Notes: generated by a model not told the origin, from the sequence alone. A DNA stretch of 64,000 nucleotides from Streptomyces megasporus (GCF_000718985.1 NZ_JODL01000029.1:1-64000), one strand, 5' to 3'. Positions 1 through 8,877 are shown, numbered from the stretch's first letter. Translations and numbers: made by a program.

Positions 1-98
1 CCCGCACCGCGCAGCGAAGCAGGAACCCACCCGAAGCCCTCACCCATCCGGTGGGAGCAGGCGGGAATCCCCGGCCTTTAGGTCGGGGAGGATGTCAA
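1..98 (+). mobile_element. Right end of an IS200/IS605-type (TnpB) element with the omegaRNA 3' part
   Basis: Bases 64-98 form a short GC hairpin (CCCCGGCC, loop TTTA, GGTCGGGG) followed by GAGGATGTCAA. I recognise this as the conserved right end of tnpB-carrying elements in actinobacteria, which is also the scaffold end of the omegaRNA. The element ends with TCAA at 95-98. The next base restarts the reading frame of a short-chain dehydrogenase in mid-domain, which fixes the boundary independently. The tnpB gene itself would lie upstream, outside the window, probably on the same strand. The bases from 99 on would form the guide of an omegaRNA made from this copy. The family call is from memory of the end sequence. 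Confidence 0.75.
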
Positions 99-566
99 TT
101 CGAGGTGAACGTCCTGTCGGCCGTCCGTCTGACACGCGCGTACGTGCCGGGGATGGTGAGCCGGTCGTGGGGCCGCGTGCAGTACATCGCCAGTGACTCG
201 GCCGTCGTCACCCCGGTGGAGATGATCCACTACGGCATGTCCAAGACCGCGCTGCTCGCCGTCTCCCGGGGGTGGGCGAAGGAGGTGGCGGGGAGCGGGG
301 TCACCGTGAACTCCGTCCTCGCCGGTCCGACCCACACCGGCGGGGTGGAGGAGTTCGTCCGCGAACTGGTGGGCCCCGACCTGCCCTGGGACGAGGCGCA
401 GCGCGTCTTCATGCGCGAACACCGGCCGCAGTCGCTGATCCAGCGGCTGATCGAGCCGGAGGAGATCGCGAACATGGTCGTCTACCTCGCCTCGCCCCTG
501 GCCTCGGCGACGACGGGCGGCGCCGTCCGGGTCGACGGGGGTTATGTGGACGCGATCCTGCCCTGA
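99..566 (+). pseudogene. Short-chain dehydrogenase/reductase, 5' end cut off by an insertion sequence
   Basis: The reading frame from base 99 begins FEVNVLSAVRLTRAY, which is the middle of a classical SDR fold. The catalytic pair is present as Y-G-M-S-K, and the C terminus has the usual ASPLASATTG and RVDGGYV segments. The N-terminal nucleotide-binding Gly motif (about 90 residues) is absent; the codons before base 99 belong to the IS end. An ATG-type start inside the IS could allow translation of a 171-residue chimera, but it could not bind NAD(P)H normally. The missing half may lie on the other side of the element, upstream of the window. Confidence 0.8.
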
Positions 567-713
567 CCCCCGGCTTGACCCGCCGGCCCGACCCGCCTGC
601 CTGCCCCTGCGCGCTTCCGACCGCGCGAGCCGCATGTTTGCCGACACACCCCGCCGAACAAACGCTCATCACACCAAAGAGTGAGCGCAGGACATACGTT
701 CGGGAGGCGGAGA

Positions 714-1280
714 GTGAGAGCGGAGCCCGACAGCCCCGACAGTACGGCCGGCGGAATCACGGGGGAGCGCCCCTCCGCGACGCACCACGAGACGGCGCAC
801 CACGAGACGGCGTACCACGAGACCGAGAAGGAGCGCGCGGACCGGCGGTGGACGGAACTCCTCCAAGAGGTCCGGGTGGCTCAGATGGGCATCCAGATCC
901 TGCTCGGCTTCCTGCTGAGCGTCGCCTTCACCGAGCGCTTCGAGGACCTGGGGTCGACGGACCGCACCATCTACGTCGTCACGGTCGTCCTCGGGTCCGC
1001 GGCCACGGGGACGCTGATCGCCCCGGTCGCCCTGCACCGTTTCGTCACCGGGCACCGGATGAAGCCCCAGACGGTGGAGTGGGCGTCCCGGCTGACCATC
1101 TCCGGACTGGTGCTGCTGCTGTGCACCGTCACCTGCGCGCTGCTGCTGATCCTGCGGGTGGTGCTGCACAACGCCACGGCCTGGTGGATCGTCGGCGGGC
1201 TCTTCCTGTGGTTCGTGGCCGTGTGGTTCCTGCTGCCCGCCTGGGCCCGCGCCACCAAGGGGGCCGCCGCCCACCGGTAG
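714..1280 (+). CDS. DUF6328-type membrane protein
   Basis: Predicted 188-residue integral membrane protein. A polar N-terminal stretch containing three HHET/YHET-like repeats is followed by RRWTELLQEVRVAQMGIQIL and then about four hydrophobic helices (near residues 60-78, 90-110, 125-147 and 152-172). The pattern matches the DUF6328 family of actinobacterial four-helix proteins of unknown function. I place the start at GTG 714 because GGGAGG lies at an ideal distance upstream. An in-frame GTG at 681 would add 11 residues but has no clear ribosome site. It stands alone on the plus strand. Confidence 0.75.
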   Translation: MRAEPDSPDSTAGGITGERPSATHHETAHHETAYHETEKERADRRWTELLQEVRVAQMGIQILLGFLLSVAFTERFEDLGSTDRTIYVVTVVLGSAATGTLIAPVALHRFVTGHRMKPQTVEWASRLTISGLVLLLCTVTCALLLILRVVLHNATAWWIVGGLFLWFVAVWFLLPAWARATKGAAAHR

Positions 1281-1307
1281 CCGCGCCCGACCTCGCCGGG
1301 GGCCGCG

Positions 1308-1499
1308 TCAGGCCGCCTCGGCCTCCTCCCCCTCCCGGGGGTCGTGGTCGAAGGACGGGGGCGTCGAGACGGCGTCGGCCGCCGCGCACGACTCCAGCAG
1401 CTCGCTCATCGGCACCGGGGCGCGCCTCGGTCGAAGGTCGGACGTCCGGGCGGGCTCGGTCCTCGTGCCGGGTTCCGGCTCTCGTCGGTGGGCCTCCAT
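1308..1499 (-). CDS. Small conserved streptomycete protein
   Basis: A 63-residue hydrophilic protein with a Pro/Arg/Glu-rich N-terminal half and the segment MSELLESCAAADAVSTPP near residues 31-48. I recall that segment from small hypothetical proteins beside tsaE in other Streptomyces. AGGAGG sits 4-5 bases before the ATG at 1499, the clearest ribosome site in this stretch, so the gene is probably real despite its size. It reads in the same direction as tsaE, 148 bases downstream of the tsaE stop. Function unknown. Confidence 0.6.
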   Translation of the reverse strand: MEAHRREPEPGTRTEPARTSDLRPRRAPVPMSELLESCAAADAVSTPPSFDHDPREGEEAEAA

Positions 1500-1647
1500 G
1501 GGGTCCTCCTGGCTTCCGGGGCGGGTGCGGCCGGGCGGGCCCGACCGTCTCCTGGTCTCCCATGTGACCACGGCGGCGACGCCCCGTGCAACATCTTGCC
1601 GACAGCCTGTCGGAACACTGTCGGAACGCACTCGGGAGGCGGGCGGG

Positions 1648-2244
1648 CTACGCGGACCGTCCGAGGCCGGACAGGTCCTGCCCGGCCCACCGCGCGCCGA
1701 CGCCGGTGACCGTCACCGTCCGGACGTCGTGGTCCCCCACCCCGTCCCCCGTCCCCTCCGCCGTCCCGTCCGCCGCCGCGACCGGCGCGTCCGCTCCCAC
1801 GGCGCGCTCGATGACCACGTGCAGCCGGTCCTCCGACAGCTCCTCGACCTTGCCCTCGCCCCACTCCACGACCACCACCGACGCCGGCAGCGAGACGTCC
1901 AGGTCGAGGTCCTCCATCTCCTCCAGCCCTCCGCCGAGCCGGTAGGCGTCCACGTGCACCAGCGGGGGGCCGTCGCCGAGCGGTGGGTGCACCCGGGCGA
2001 TGACGAAGGTCGGCGAGGTCACCGCGCCGCGCACGCCCAGCCCCTCGCCCAGTCCGCGGGTCAGGGTGGTCTTGCCCGCGCCCAGTTCCCCGGTGAGCAG
2101 GACGAGGTCGCCGGGCCGCAGCAGCCCGGCCAGTGCGCGCCCCACCTCCCGCATGCGGTCAGGGGTGGCGACGGTGATCCGTACGGTGCTCCCCGAAGCC
2201 GTCTCGGGGGCGGTCCCCACGGTCGGGTGGTGCGGTGTCTCCAT
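1648..2244 (-). CDS. tsaE: tRNA threonylcarbamoyladenosine biosynthesis ATPase TsaE
   Basis: TsaE is the ATPase that works with TsaB and TsaD to make N6-threonylcarbamoyladenosine at position 37 of ANN-decoding tRNAs. The 198-residue product has the P-loop GELGAGKTT at residues 52-60, the SPTF segment and VDAYRL, all typical. The C-terminal third is an Ala/Asp/Gly-rich extension beyond the usual ~150-residue core. The ATG at 2244 overlaps the 3' end of the upstream hydrolase gene by 86 bases, suggesting translational coupling. Identification is firm; the start is less so because of the long overlap. Confidence 0.9.
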   Translation of the reverse strand: METPHHPTVGTAPETASGSTVRITVATPDRMREVGRALAGLLRPGDLVLLTGELGAGKTTLTRGLGEGLGVRGAVTSPTFVIARVHPPLGDGPPLVHVDAYRLGGGLEEMEDLDLDVSLPASVVVVEWGEGKVEELSEDRLHVVIERAVGADAPVAAADGTAEGTGDGVGDHDVRTVTVTGVGARWAGQDLSGLGRSA

Positions 2245-3418
2245 GGGTCTGGATGGTACGCGCCAGCAGCGCGGCCAGATGGTCGTTGACCAGGTCGGGC
2301 CGCTCCAGCATGATCAGGTGCCCCGCGCCCTCCACGACCACCAGGTCGGCGTGGGGCAGGGCCTCGGCCATCGCCTCGCTGTGCTCGCGCGGGGTGAGCA
2401 GGTCCCGGTCGCCGGTGAGGATCAGCGCGGGGCGTCCGCTGTCGAAGGCGGCCAGCGCCGCGGTCTTCTCGTGCTCGGCGAAGGCGGGGTAGAAGTCCGC
2501 GACCACGTCGACCGGCACCGACTCGATCAGCCGTTCCGCGAAGCGCGCCACCGCGGGATCGACGTCGCGCGTGCCGAACGAGTACCGCTTGACCAGGCCC
2601 GCGAAGAGGTCGGCGGTGGCGCGGCGCCCGCGCTCCACCAGGTCGGCCCGCGCCGCCAGGGTCTTCAGCACGCCCGGCGCCATCCGCTTCAGCGCCCGCG
2701 CCCCGGCGGCGGGCAGCCCGTACGTCGCCTCGGCCAGCCCGCCCGCGGAGGTGCCGACGAGGGCCACGCCGGCGACGCGCTCGGCGACGTACTCCGGGTA
2801 CAGGGCGGCGAGCGCCATCATCGTCATGCCGCCCATGGAGTGGCCGACGAGGACGACCGGCCCGGTGGGCACGGCGGCGTCGAGCACCGCCTTCAGGTCG
2901 TGCCCGAGCCGGTCGATGGTCACCGTCTCGCCGACCTGTCCGCGCCCGGAGCGGCCGTGACCGCGCTGGTCCCAGTAGACGGCGCGCAGGGCGGGCGTGG
3001 GGGGCGTGCTCGGTTCGAGGTCGCGCAGGGCGGCGCGTTGGAAGTGCCAGACGTCCTGGGCCAGGCAGTAGCCGTGGCTGAAGACGACCGTGGGCGCCCC
3101 GTCGACGGTGCCGTCGACGGTGCCGCCGACGGCGCCGTCCGGATCACCGGCGGGATCACCGTCCGGGGCGCCGACGGGGGCGTCCGTCTCGAAGTACAGC
3201 TCCGTGCCGTCGTCGGCGACGGCCCGGCCCGGTGTGCCGCGCAGCGTGCCGTAGGGGGCCGCGGCGTCCAGGGCCAGCCGTGCCCTGCGGCTGATCGCGC
3301 GGTGCACGGTGAGCCGCTCGACGGCCACGCCCACGGCGGCCCCGGCCGCGGCGAGGCCCAGCACCGCACCGGCCGTGCCGGCCCGGCGGGCCCACTCCCT
3401 CCCCGACGCGCTGGTCAT
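2159..3418 (-). CDS. Alpha/beta hydrolase with N-terminal membrane anchor
   Basis: A 419-residue alpha/beta-fold hydrolase. A hydrophobic helix at residues 13-33 probably anchors it in the membrane. The nucleophile elbow GHSMGG places the catalytic serine at residue 194, with HGYC near 115 as oxyanion-hole element, TGDRDLL near 330 carrying the acid, and GAGHL the histidine. Residues 83-108 are an inserted Asp/Gly-rich linker with VDGT/VDG repeats. It lies 7 bases downstream of alr and overlaps tsaE, as in other streptomycete genomes, but its substrate cannot be read from sequence. Confidence 0.85.
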   Translation of the reverse strand: MTSASGREWARRAGTAGAVLGLAAAGAAVGVAVERLTVHRAISRRARLALDAAAPYGTLRGTPGRAVADDGTELYFETDAPVGAPDGDPAGDPDGAVGGTVDGTVDGAPTVVFSHGYCLAQDVWHFQRAALRDLEPSTPPTPALRAVYWDQRGHGRSGRGQVGETVTIDRLGHDLKAVLDAAVPTGPVVLVGHSMGGMTMMALAALYPEYVAERVAGVALVGTSAGGLAEATYGLPAAGARALKRMAPGVLKTLAARADLVERGRRATADLFAGLVKRYSFGTRDVDPAVARFAERLIESVPVDVVADFYPAFAEHEKTAALAAFDSGRPALILTGDRDLLTPREHSEAMAEALPHADLVVVEGAGHLIMLERPDLVNDHLAALLARTIQTHGDTAPPDRGDRPRDGFGEHRTDHRRHP

Positions 3419-3425
3419 GTCCGGG

Positions 3426-4598
3426 TCACACGTCCACGTTGCGGTGGACGCGCGGCACCCGGGCGCCGATCCGGGTCACGATCTCGTACGAGATGGTGCC
3501 CACCACGCGCGCCCAGTCCTCGACCGTCGGCTCGCCGCGGTCGCCGGGGCCGAAGAGGATCGCCTCGTCCCCGGCCTCGGCCGCGTCCCCGCCCAGGTCC
3601 ACCGCGAACTGGTCCATGGCCACCCGTCCGGCGATCGTCCGCCACTTCCCCGCCACCAGCACCGGCCCGACGCCGGAGGCGTGCCGGGGGACGCCGTCGG
3701 CGTAGCCGGCCGGGACCAGGGCGAGGGTCGTGTCGCCGGAGGTGGTGTAGTGGTGGCCGTAACCCACCCCGTGCCCGGCCGGGACCCGCTTGACGTTCGC
3801 GAGGGCGGCGCGCAGGGTCATCACCGGCCGCAGCCCGAAGTCCCGGGGCAGGCCGACCTCGGGCGAGGGGGAGAGCCCGTAGACCGAGATGCCGGTGCGC
3901 ACCAGGTCGAAGTGCGCCTCGGGGAGCGTGAGCGTGGCCGGGGAGTTGGCGATGTGCCGCACCTCCGGATCGAGTCCGGCGCGGGCGGCGACGGCCAGGG
4001 CCTCGTGGAAGACGCCGAGCTGCGCGGCGATGGAGGGGTGGCCGGGCTCGTCGGCGCAGGCGAAGTGCGACCACACCCCGGCGACCTCGACCGTGCCCTC
4101 CTTCTCGGCGACCCGCGCGGCGGCGACCAGATCGGGCCAGTCGGCGGGTCGGCAGCCGTTGCGGCCCAGCCCGGTGTCGATCTTCAGGTGGACGCGGGCG
4201 GTGCGGCCGAGGGCGCGGGCGGCGGCCACGATCTCCTCCAGCGCCCACAGTGCGCTCGCCGAGACGTCGATGTCCGCCTCGATCGCCTCGCGCCACGGCC
4301 CGCCCGGCGTCCACAGCCAGCACATCAACCGGCCGCGGTCCCCCGCGGCGCGCAGCGCCAGTGCCTCGTCGGGGGTGGCCGCTCCCAACCAGGCCGCTCC
4401 GGCCTGTCGCGCGGCGCGGGCACAGGGGATCATCCCGTGGCCGTAGGCGTCGGCCTTCACCACGGCCATCAGTCCGGCTCCGCCGGCGTGCTCGGAGAGC
4501 GTGTGGACGTTGCCGCGCAGCGCCTCGAGGTCGATCTCGGCGCTGACCCGGTGGGAGGTCGTCCCGGTGGGAGAAGGGAGTTCGCTCGTAGCGTTCAC
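3426..4598 (-). CDS. alr: Alanine racemase
   Basis: PLP-dependent enzyme converting L- to D-alanine for peptidoglycan. The 390-residue product has the PLP-lysine motif KADAYGHG (Lys48) and the GVGYGHHY segment containing the second catalytic base, with the C-terminal beta-domain ending in GTISYEIVTRIGARVPR. Length and motif order are normal. It is preceded by the NAD(P)HX repair gene (12-base gap) and followed at 7 bases by the hydrolase, so the block nnr-alr-hydrolase-tsaE is probably one transcript. Confidence 0.95.
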   Translation of the reverse strand: MNATSELPSPTGTTSHRVSAEIDLEALRGNVHTLSEHAGGAGLMAVVKADAYGHGMIPCARAARQAGAAWLGAATPDEALALRAAGDRGRLMCWLWTPGGPWREAIEADIDVSASALWALEEIVAAARALGRTARVHLKIDTGLGRNGCRPADWPDLVAAARVAEKEGTVEVAGVWSHFACADEPGHPSIAAQLGVFHEALAVAARAGLDPEVRHIANSPATLTLPEAHFDLVRTGISVYGLSPSPEVGLPRDFGLRPVMTLRAALANVKRVPAGHGVGYGHHYTTSGDTTLALVPAGYADGVPRHASGVGPVLVAGKWRTIAGRVAMDQFAVDLGGDAAEAGDEAILFGPGDRGEPTVEDWARVVGTISYEIVTRIGARVPRVHRNVDV

Positions 4599-4610
4599 GC
4601 CCTCAGTGTC

Positions 4611-6155
4611 TCAGGTCCCCCCGCCCGCCTCCCGGCCCCGCCGGAGGGCGGTCGTCCGCGAGGATCGTCGTCCGTGAGGGTCGTCGTCCGCGACGTCCGC
4701 CCAGACCCGCCGCAGGGCCGCCGCCACGTCGAGCGCGCCGGTCAGGGGGGCCGCCCGCCGGCCCGCGAGGCCGTGGAGGTAGGCCCCCGCCGTCGCCGCG
4801 TCGGGGGCCGCGAGCCCGGCGGCGAGCAGCGAACCGATCAGCCCGGAGAGCACGTCGCCGCTGCCGGCCGTCGCCAACCAGCCGGTGCCGGTGGGGTTGA
4901 CCCGCACGGGACGGTCCCCGCCCGGCTCGGCGATCAGGGTGGTGGAGCCCTTGAGCAGCACCGTCGCCCGGTACCGTCGCGCCAGTTCCCGGACGGACGC
5001 CAGTCGCGCCGCCTCGACCTCCTCGCGTTCCGTCCCCAGCAGCGCCGCCGCCTCCCCGGCGTGCGGGGTGAGCACCGTCGGCGCCGTCCGGTCCCGGACC
5101 TGCTCGGCACCCATCACCCGCAGACCGTCGGCGTCCACCAGGACCGGCAGGTCGAACGCCAGGACCTGGCGCACGGCCTCTGCCGCCTCCGGTCCGTCGC
5201 CCAGTCCGGGGCCGACGACCCACGCCTGCACGCGGCCCGCCTCGGCGGGCGGACCGGCGGAGACCAGCGCCTCGGGGAAGCGGGCGATCACCGCGTCGGT
5301 CGCGGGCCCGGCGTACCGCACGGCCCCCGCGCCGCCGCGCAGCGCGCCCGCCACGGCGAGCACGGCCGCGCCCGGGTAGCGGGCGGAGCCGGCCGCGATC
5401 CCGACGACGCCGCGCCGGTACTTGTCGCTCTCGGCCGCCGGACGGGGCAGCAGCGCGGCCACGTCCGCGTGCCGCGGGGCGCGGACGACCGGTTCGGCCG
5501 CCTCCAGGTGGGGGCCCAGGCCGATGTCGATCAGCCGCACCGCCCCGGCGTGCTCGCGCGCCGGGTCGACCAGCAGCCCCGGCTTGTACGCGCCGAAGGT
5601 CACCGTCGCCGCCGCCCGCACCGCCACGCCGCGCACCTCGCCGGTGTCGGCGTCGACGCCGCTGGGCAGGTCCACGGCGACGATCGGCACCCCGGCGTCC
5701 CGGACGACGTCCAGGATCCTCACCGCGTCGGGCCGCAGCCCGCCCTTGCCGCCGATCCCGACGATGCCGTCCACGACGAGGTCGGCCCGGTGGATCAGGG
5801 CGGGGACGTCGGCGGGCACGCCCTCGACGGGGGCGGAGGGCGCCGCCACGACCCGGCCGCCGGCCGCCCGCAGCGCGGCGAGCCCGGCGGCGTGCGTCCT
5901 TTCGGGGTTGAGCGGCACGGCGGTCACCCCGGCGCCGCGCCGCGCCAGGAGCGCCCCGGCGAACAGCGCGTCCCCGCCGTTGTCGCCGCTGCCCACCAGC
6001 AGGACGATCCGGGTGCCGTACGTCCGCCCGAGCAGTCCGGCGCAGGCCGCGGCCAGTCCGGCGGCGGCGCGCTTCATCAGCGTCCCCGGCGGCAGCCGCG
6101 CCATCAACTCCCGCTCGGCGGCCCGTACGGTCTGCACGCTGTAGGCATCTCTCAT
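4611..6155 (-). CDS. nnr: Bifunctional NAD(P)HX epimerase / ADP-dependent NAD(P)HX dehydratase
   Basis: Repairs hydrated NADH/NADPH. The N-terminal half is the YjeF_N epimerase (GSGDNGGDALF near residues 60-70). The C-terminal half is the ribokinase-like dehydratase, with THAGE and the late Gly-rich GSGDVLSG motif. The 514-residue length is normal for the fused form. I take ATG 6155 (MRDAYSVQTVRAAERELM), which matches the family start. A GTG at 6188 in frame would add 11 residues and sits in a short tandem duplication shared with the end of acpS. Confidence 0.9.
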   Translation of the reverse strand: MRDAYSVQTVRAAERELMARLPPGTLMKRAAAGLAAACAGLLGRTYGTRIVLLVGSGDNGGDALFAGALLARRGAGVTAVPLNPERTHAAGLAALRAAGGRVVAAPSAPVEGVPADVPALIHRADLVVDGIVGIGGKGGLRPDAVRILDVVRDAGVPIVAVDLPSGVDADTGEVRGVAVRAAATVTFGAYKPGLLVDPAREHAGAVRLIDIGLGPHLEAAEPVVRAPRHADVAALLPRPAAESDKYRRGVVGIAAGSARYPGAAVLAVAGALRGGAGAVRYAGPATDAVIARFPEALVSAGPPAEAGRVQAWVVGPGLGDGPEAAEAVRQVLAFDLPVLVDADGLRVMGAEQVRDRTAPTVLTPHAGEAAALLGTEREEVEAARLASVRELARRYRATVLLKGSTTLIAEPGGDRPVRVNPTGTGWLATAGSGDVLSGLIGSLLAAGLAAPDAATAGAYLHGLAGRRAAPLTGALDVAAALRRVWADVADDDPHGRRSSRTTALRRGREAGGGT

Positions 6156-6198
6156 GCCCACAGTGTGACCGCTCCCCCGCCGGGTCACCCCTCCGCGA

Positions 6199-6567
6199 TC
6201 ACCCCTCCGCGATCACCACGGCGGAGGCCACCCCGGCGTCGTGACTGAGGGACACGTGCCAGTGCCGCACGCCCAGTTCGGCCGCGCGGGCGGCGACCGT
6301 GCCGCGCACCCGCAGCGACGGCCGGCCGTTGTCGGCCGCCACCACCTCGGCGTCCGTCCACAGCAGCCCGCCGGGCGCGCCCAGGGCCTTGGCCAGGGCC
6401 TCCTTGGCGGCGAACCGCGCCGCCAAGGAGGCGACCCCGCGCCGCCCCCCGCCGGGGAGCAGCAGCTCGGCCGGGACGAACAGGCGGTCGGCCAGGGCCG
6501 GGGTGCGGTCCAGCGCGGCGGCGAAGCGGTCGATCTCGGCGACGTCGATGCCCACCCCGACGATCAC
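6199..6567 (-). CDS. acpS: Holo-[acyl-carrier-protein] synthase
   Basis: Transfers 4'-phosphopantetheine from CoA to the serine of acyl carrier proteins. The 122-residue size is typical of the trimeric AcpS type. Motifs: [12 protein letters not shown] at residues 4-15, carrying the metal-binding aspartate, and [13 protein letters not shown], carrying the catalytic glutamate and lysine. The gene lies between glmS (30 bases upstream) and nnr. Its stop falls within a doubled ACCCCTCCGCGATC stretch (see repeat findings). Confidence 0.92.
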   Translation of the reverse strand: MIVGVGIDVAEIDRFAAALDRTPALADRLFVPAELLLPGGGRRGVASLAARFAAKEALAKALGAPGGLLWTDAEVVAADNGRPSLRVRGTVAARAAELGVRHWHVSLSHDAGVASAVVIAEG

Positions 6568-6597
6568 CGCGGTCCCCCCGCCCGCGTCACCGTGACC

Positions 6598-8445
6598 TCA
6601 CTCCACCGTCACCGACTTGGCCAGGTTGCGCGGCTGGTCCACCTCGTTGCCGCGGGCCGTGGCCAGCTCGCAGGCGAAGACCTGGAGCGGCACGGTGGCC
6701 ACCAGGGGCTGGAGCAGGGTGGGCGTGGCGGGGATGCGCACCAGGTGGTCGGCGTACGGCACGACCGTGTCGTCGCCCTCCTCGGCGATGACGATGGTCC
6801 GCGCGCCCCGGGCCCGGATCTCCTGGATGTTGGAGACGATCTTGTCGTGCAGGACGGACCGGCCGCGCGGCGACGGCACGACCACGACCACCGGCAGGTC
6901 GTCCTCGATCAGGGCGATCGGGCCGTGCTTGAGCTCCCCGGCGGCGAAGCCCTCGGCGTGCATGTACGCCAGTTCCTTGAGCTTGAGCGCGCCCTCCAGG
7001 GCCACCGGGTAGCCCACGTGGCGGCCGAGGAAGAGCACGGTGTTCTTGTCGGCCAGCTCCCTGGCCAGCTCCCGCACCGGCCCCATCGTGCCGAGGACCT
7101 TCTCGACCTGCGTGGAGATCTCGGACAGTTCGCGGATCACCGAGCGGATCTCGTCGCCCCACTTGGTGCCGCGCACCTGGCCCAGGTAGAGGGCGACCAG
7201 GTAGCAGGCCACCAGTTGGGTCAGGAACGCCTTGGTGGAGGCGACCGCGACCTCGGGGCCGGCGTGGGTGTAGAGCACCGCGTCGGACTCGCGCGGGATC
7301 GTCGAGCCGTTGGTGTTGCAGATGGCCAGCACCTTGGCGCCCTGCTCGCGGGCGTGGCGCAGCGCCATCAGGGTGTCCATCGTCTCGCCGGACTGGCTGA
7401 TGGCGATGACCAGGGTGCGCTGGTCCAGGATCGGGTCGCGGTAGCGGAACTCGCTGGCCAGCTCGGTCTCGCAGGGGATGCGGGTCCAGTGCTCGATGGC
7501 GTACTTGGCGATCATCCCGGCGTGGTAGGCGGTGCCGCAGGCCACGATGACGACCTTGGAGACCTCGCGCAGCACGTGGTCGGGGATGTGCACCTCGTCC
7601 AGGGTCAGTTGACCGGACTCGTCGATGCGGCCCAGGAGGGTGTCGGCGACCGCCTTGGGCTGCTCGGCGATCTCCTTGAGCATGAAGTAGTCGTAGCCGC
7701 CCTTCTCGGCGGCCGAGGCGTCCCAGTCCACGTGGTAGGTGCGGACGTCGGCGGGGGCGCCGTCGAAGTCGGTGACCGTCACCTGGTCCCGCTTGAGCTC
7801 CACGACCTGGTCCTGGCCCAGCTCGATCGCCTCGCGGGTGTGGGCGATGAACGCGGCGACGTCGGAGGCGAGGAAGTTCTCGCCGTCGCCGACGCCCACC
7901 ACCAGCGGCGAGTTCCGCCGGGCGCCGACCACGGTGTCCGGCTCGTCCGCGTGCACCGCGACGAGGGTGAAGGCGCCCTCCAGACGGCGGCACACCTGCC
8001 GCATCGCCTCGGCGAGGTCGCCGCAGGAGGAGAAGGTCTCGGCGAGCAGGTGGGCCACGACCTCGGTGTCGGTCTCGGAGGTCAGGTGGTGGCCTCGTTC
8101 GGTCAGCTCGGCGCGGAGTGCGGCGAAGTTCTCGATGATGCCGTTGTGGACGACCGCGACCCGTCCGGAGTTGTCCAGGTGCGGATGCGCGTTGGCGTCG
8201 GTCGGCCCGCCGTGCGTGGCCCACCGGGTGTGGCCGATGCCGGTGGTGCCGCTGGGGAGCGGGCGCTCGTCCAGGAGCTTGCCGAGGTTGGCCAGCTTCC
8301 CGGCCTTCTTCGCGGCCGCCAGGCCGCCGTCGGCGAGAACGGCCACGCCCGCCGAGTCGTAGCCGCGGTACTCCAACCGCTTCAGCCCCGCGATGACGAC
8401 GTCGAGGGCGGACTGCCCTCCTACATAACCAACGATTCCGCACAT
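6598..8445 (-). CDS. glmS: Glutamine--fructose-6-phosphate aminotransferase (isomerizing)
   Basis: First enzyme of UDP-GlcNAc synthesis: fructose-6-P plus glutamine gives glucosamine-6-P. The 615-residue product starts MCGIVGYVGG; Cys2 is the glutaminase nucleophile exposed after Met removal. The N-terminal amidotransferase domain is followed by two SIS sugar-isomerase domains (SQSGETMDTLMAL and the AEGFAAGELKHGPIALI region). It ends normally in AKSVTVE. No ribozyme-like glmS leader is evident in the 35 bases before the upstream small gene. Confidence 0.96.
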   Translation of the reverse strand: MCGIVGYVGGQSALDVVIAGLKRLEYRGYDSAGVAVLADGGLAAAKKAGKLANLGKLLDERPLPSGTTGIGHTRWATHGGPTDANAHPHLDNSGRVAVVHNGIIENFAALRAELTERGHHLTSETDTEVVAHLLAETFSSCGDLAEAMRQVCRRLEGAFTLVAVHADEPDTVVGARRNSPLVVGVGDGENFLASDVAAFIAHTREAIELGQDQVVELKRDQVTVTDFDGAPADVRTYHVDWDASAAEKGGYDYFMLKEIAEQPKAVADTLLGRIDESGQLTLDEVHIPDHVLREVSKVVIVACGTAYHAGMIAKYAIEHWTRIPCETELASEFRYRDPILDQRTLVIAISQSGETMDTLMALRHAREQGAKVLAICNTNGSTIPRESDAVLYTHAGPEVAVASTKAFLTQLVACYLVALYLGQVRGTKWGDEIRSVIRELSEISTQVEKVLGTMGPVRELARELADKNTVLFLGRHVGYPVALEGALKLKELAYMHAEGFAAGELKHGPIALIEDDLPVVVVVPSPRGRSVLHDKIVSNIQEIRARGARTIVIAEEGDDTVVPYADHLVRIPATPTLLQPLVATVPLQVFACELATARGNEVDQPRNLAKSVTVE

Positions 8446-8480
8446 GTGGGCAGCCTAAGGGGCGGAGCGTGTGATCGTGG

Positions 8481-8717
8481 TCAGCGCCCTCGCGCTATTC
8501 GGTCTATCGCGCCCTCGATGATCTCCAGGTACTCCGACTCCTCGCAGCGCGGCTTGCTGCCGGGCCGGTACAACTCCAGGGCGTCCCGCAGATCCTCGCC
8601 GAGGTCCTCGTCGGGGAGTTCGTCGACGGAGTCCTCCCAGGCGCGGGAGGCGCGGGCCGCGGGCACGGCGGCGTGACGGTGACGAGCCGCACGGAAACGA
8701 CGGAACGACAACGACAT
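8481..8717 (-). CDS. Small acidic conserved protein upstream of glmS
   Basis: A 78-residue protein: an Arg/His-rich N-terminal third, then an acidic helical half (AWEDSVDELPDEDLGEDLRD) ending EYLEIIEGAIDRIARGR. I do not know a function. ATG 8717 is preceded by GGAGGG at 6 bases. It reads with glmS (35-base gap) and probably shares its transcript. Its position between coaA and glmS is one I associate with other streptomycetes. Confidence 0.7.
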   Translation of the reverse strand: MSLSFRRFRAARHRHAAVPAARASRAWEDSVDELPDEDLGEDLRDALELYRPGSKPRCEESEYLEIIEGAIDRIARGR

Positions 8718-8877
8718 GACGGGACCCTCCGACCCGTAACACACGGGACGAGCGTGCGATTACGGTCAACCTAACGGCCCCGGACGGTTCCGTACAGCCC
8801 TCCTCCGCCGCTTTCTGTGCCATTGATCACACCTCGTCGCCCGGTGAGCCGGCCCGTGCGCGCACCACAATGGGCCC

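Noticed and set aside
8446-8480. A glmS ribozyme-type riboswitch
   Set aside because: The gap before glmS is only 35 bases and shows no such structure.
3309-8676. Very long plus-strand open frames (about 980 and 810 codons) opposite alr, nnr, acpS and glmS
   Set aside because: They are antisense to firmly identified genes, lack recognisable domains, and are Gly/Arg/His-rich as expected for the complementary frame of high-GC genes.
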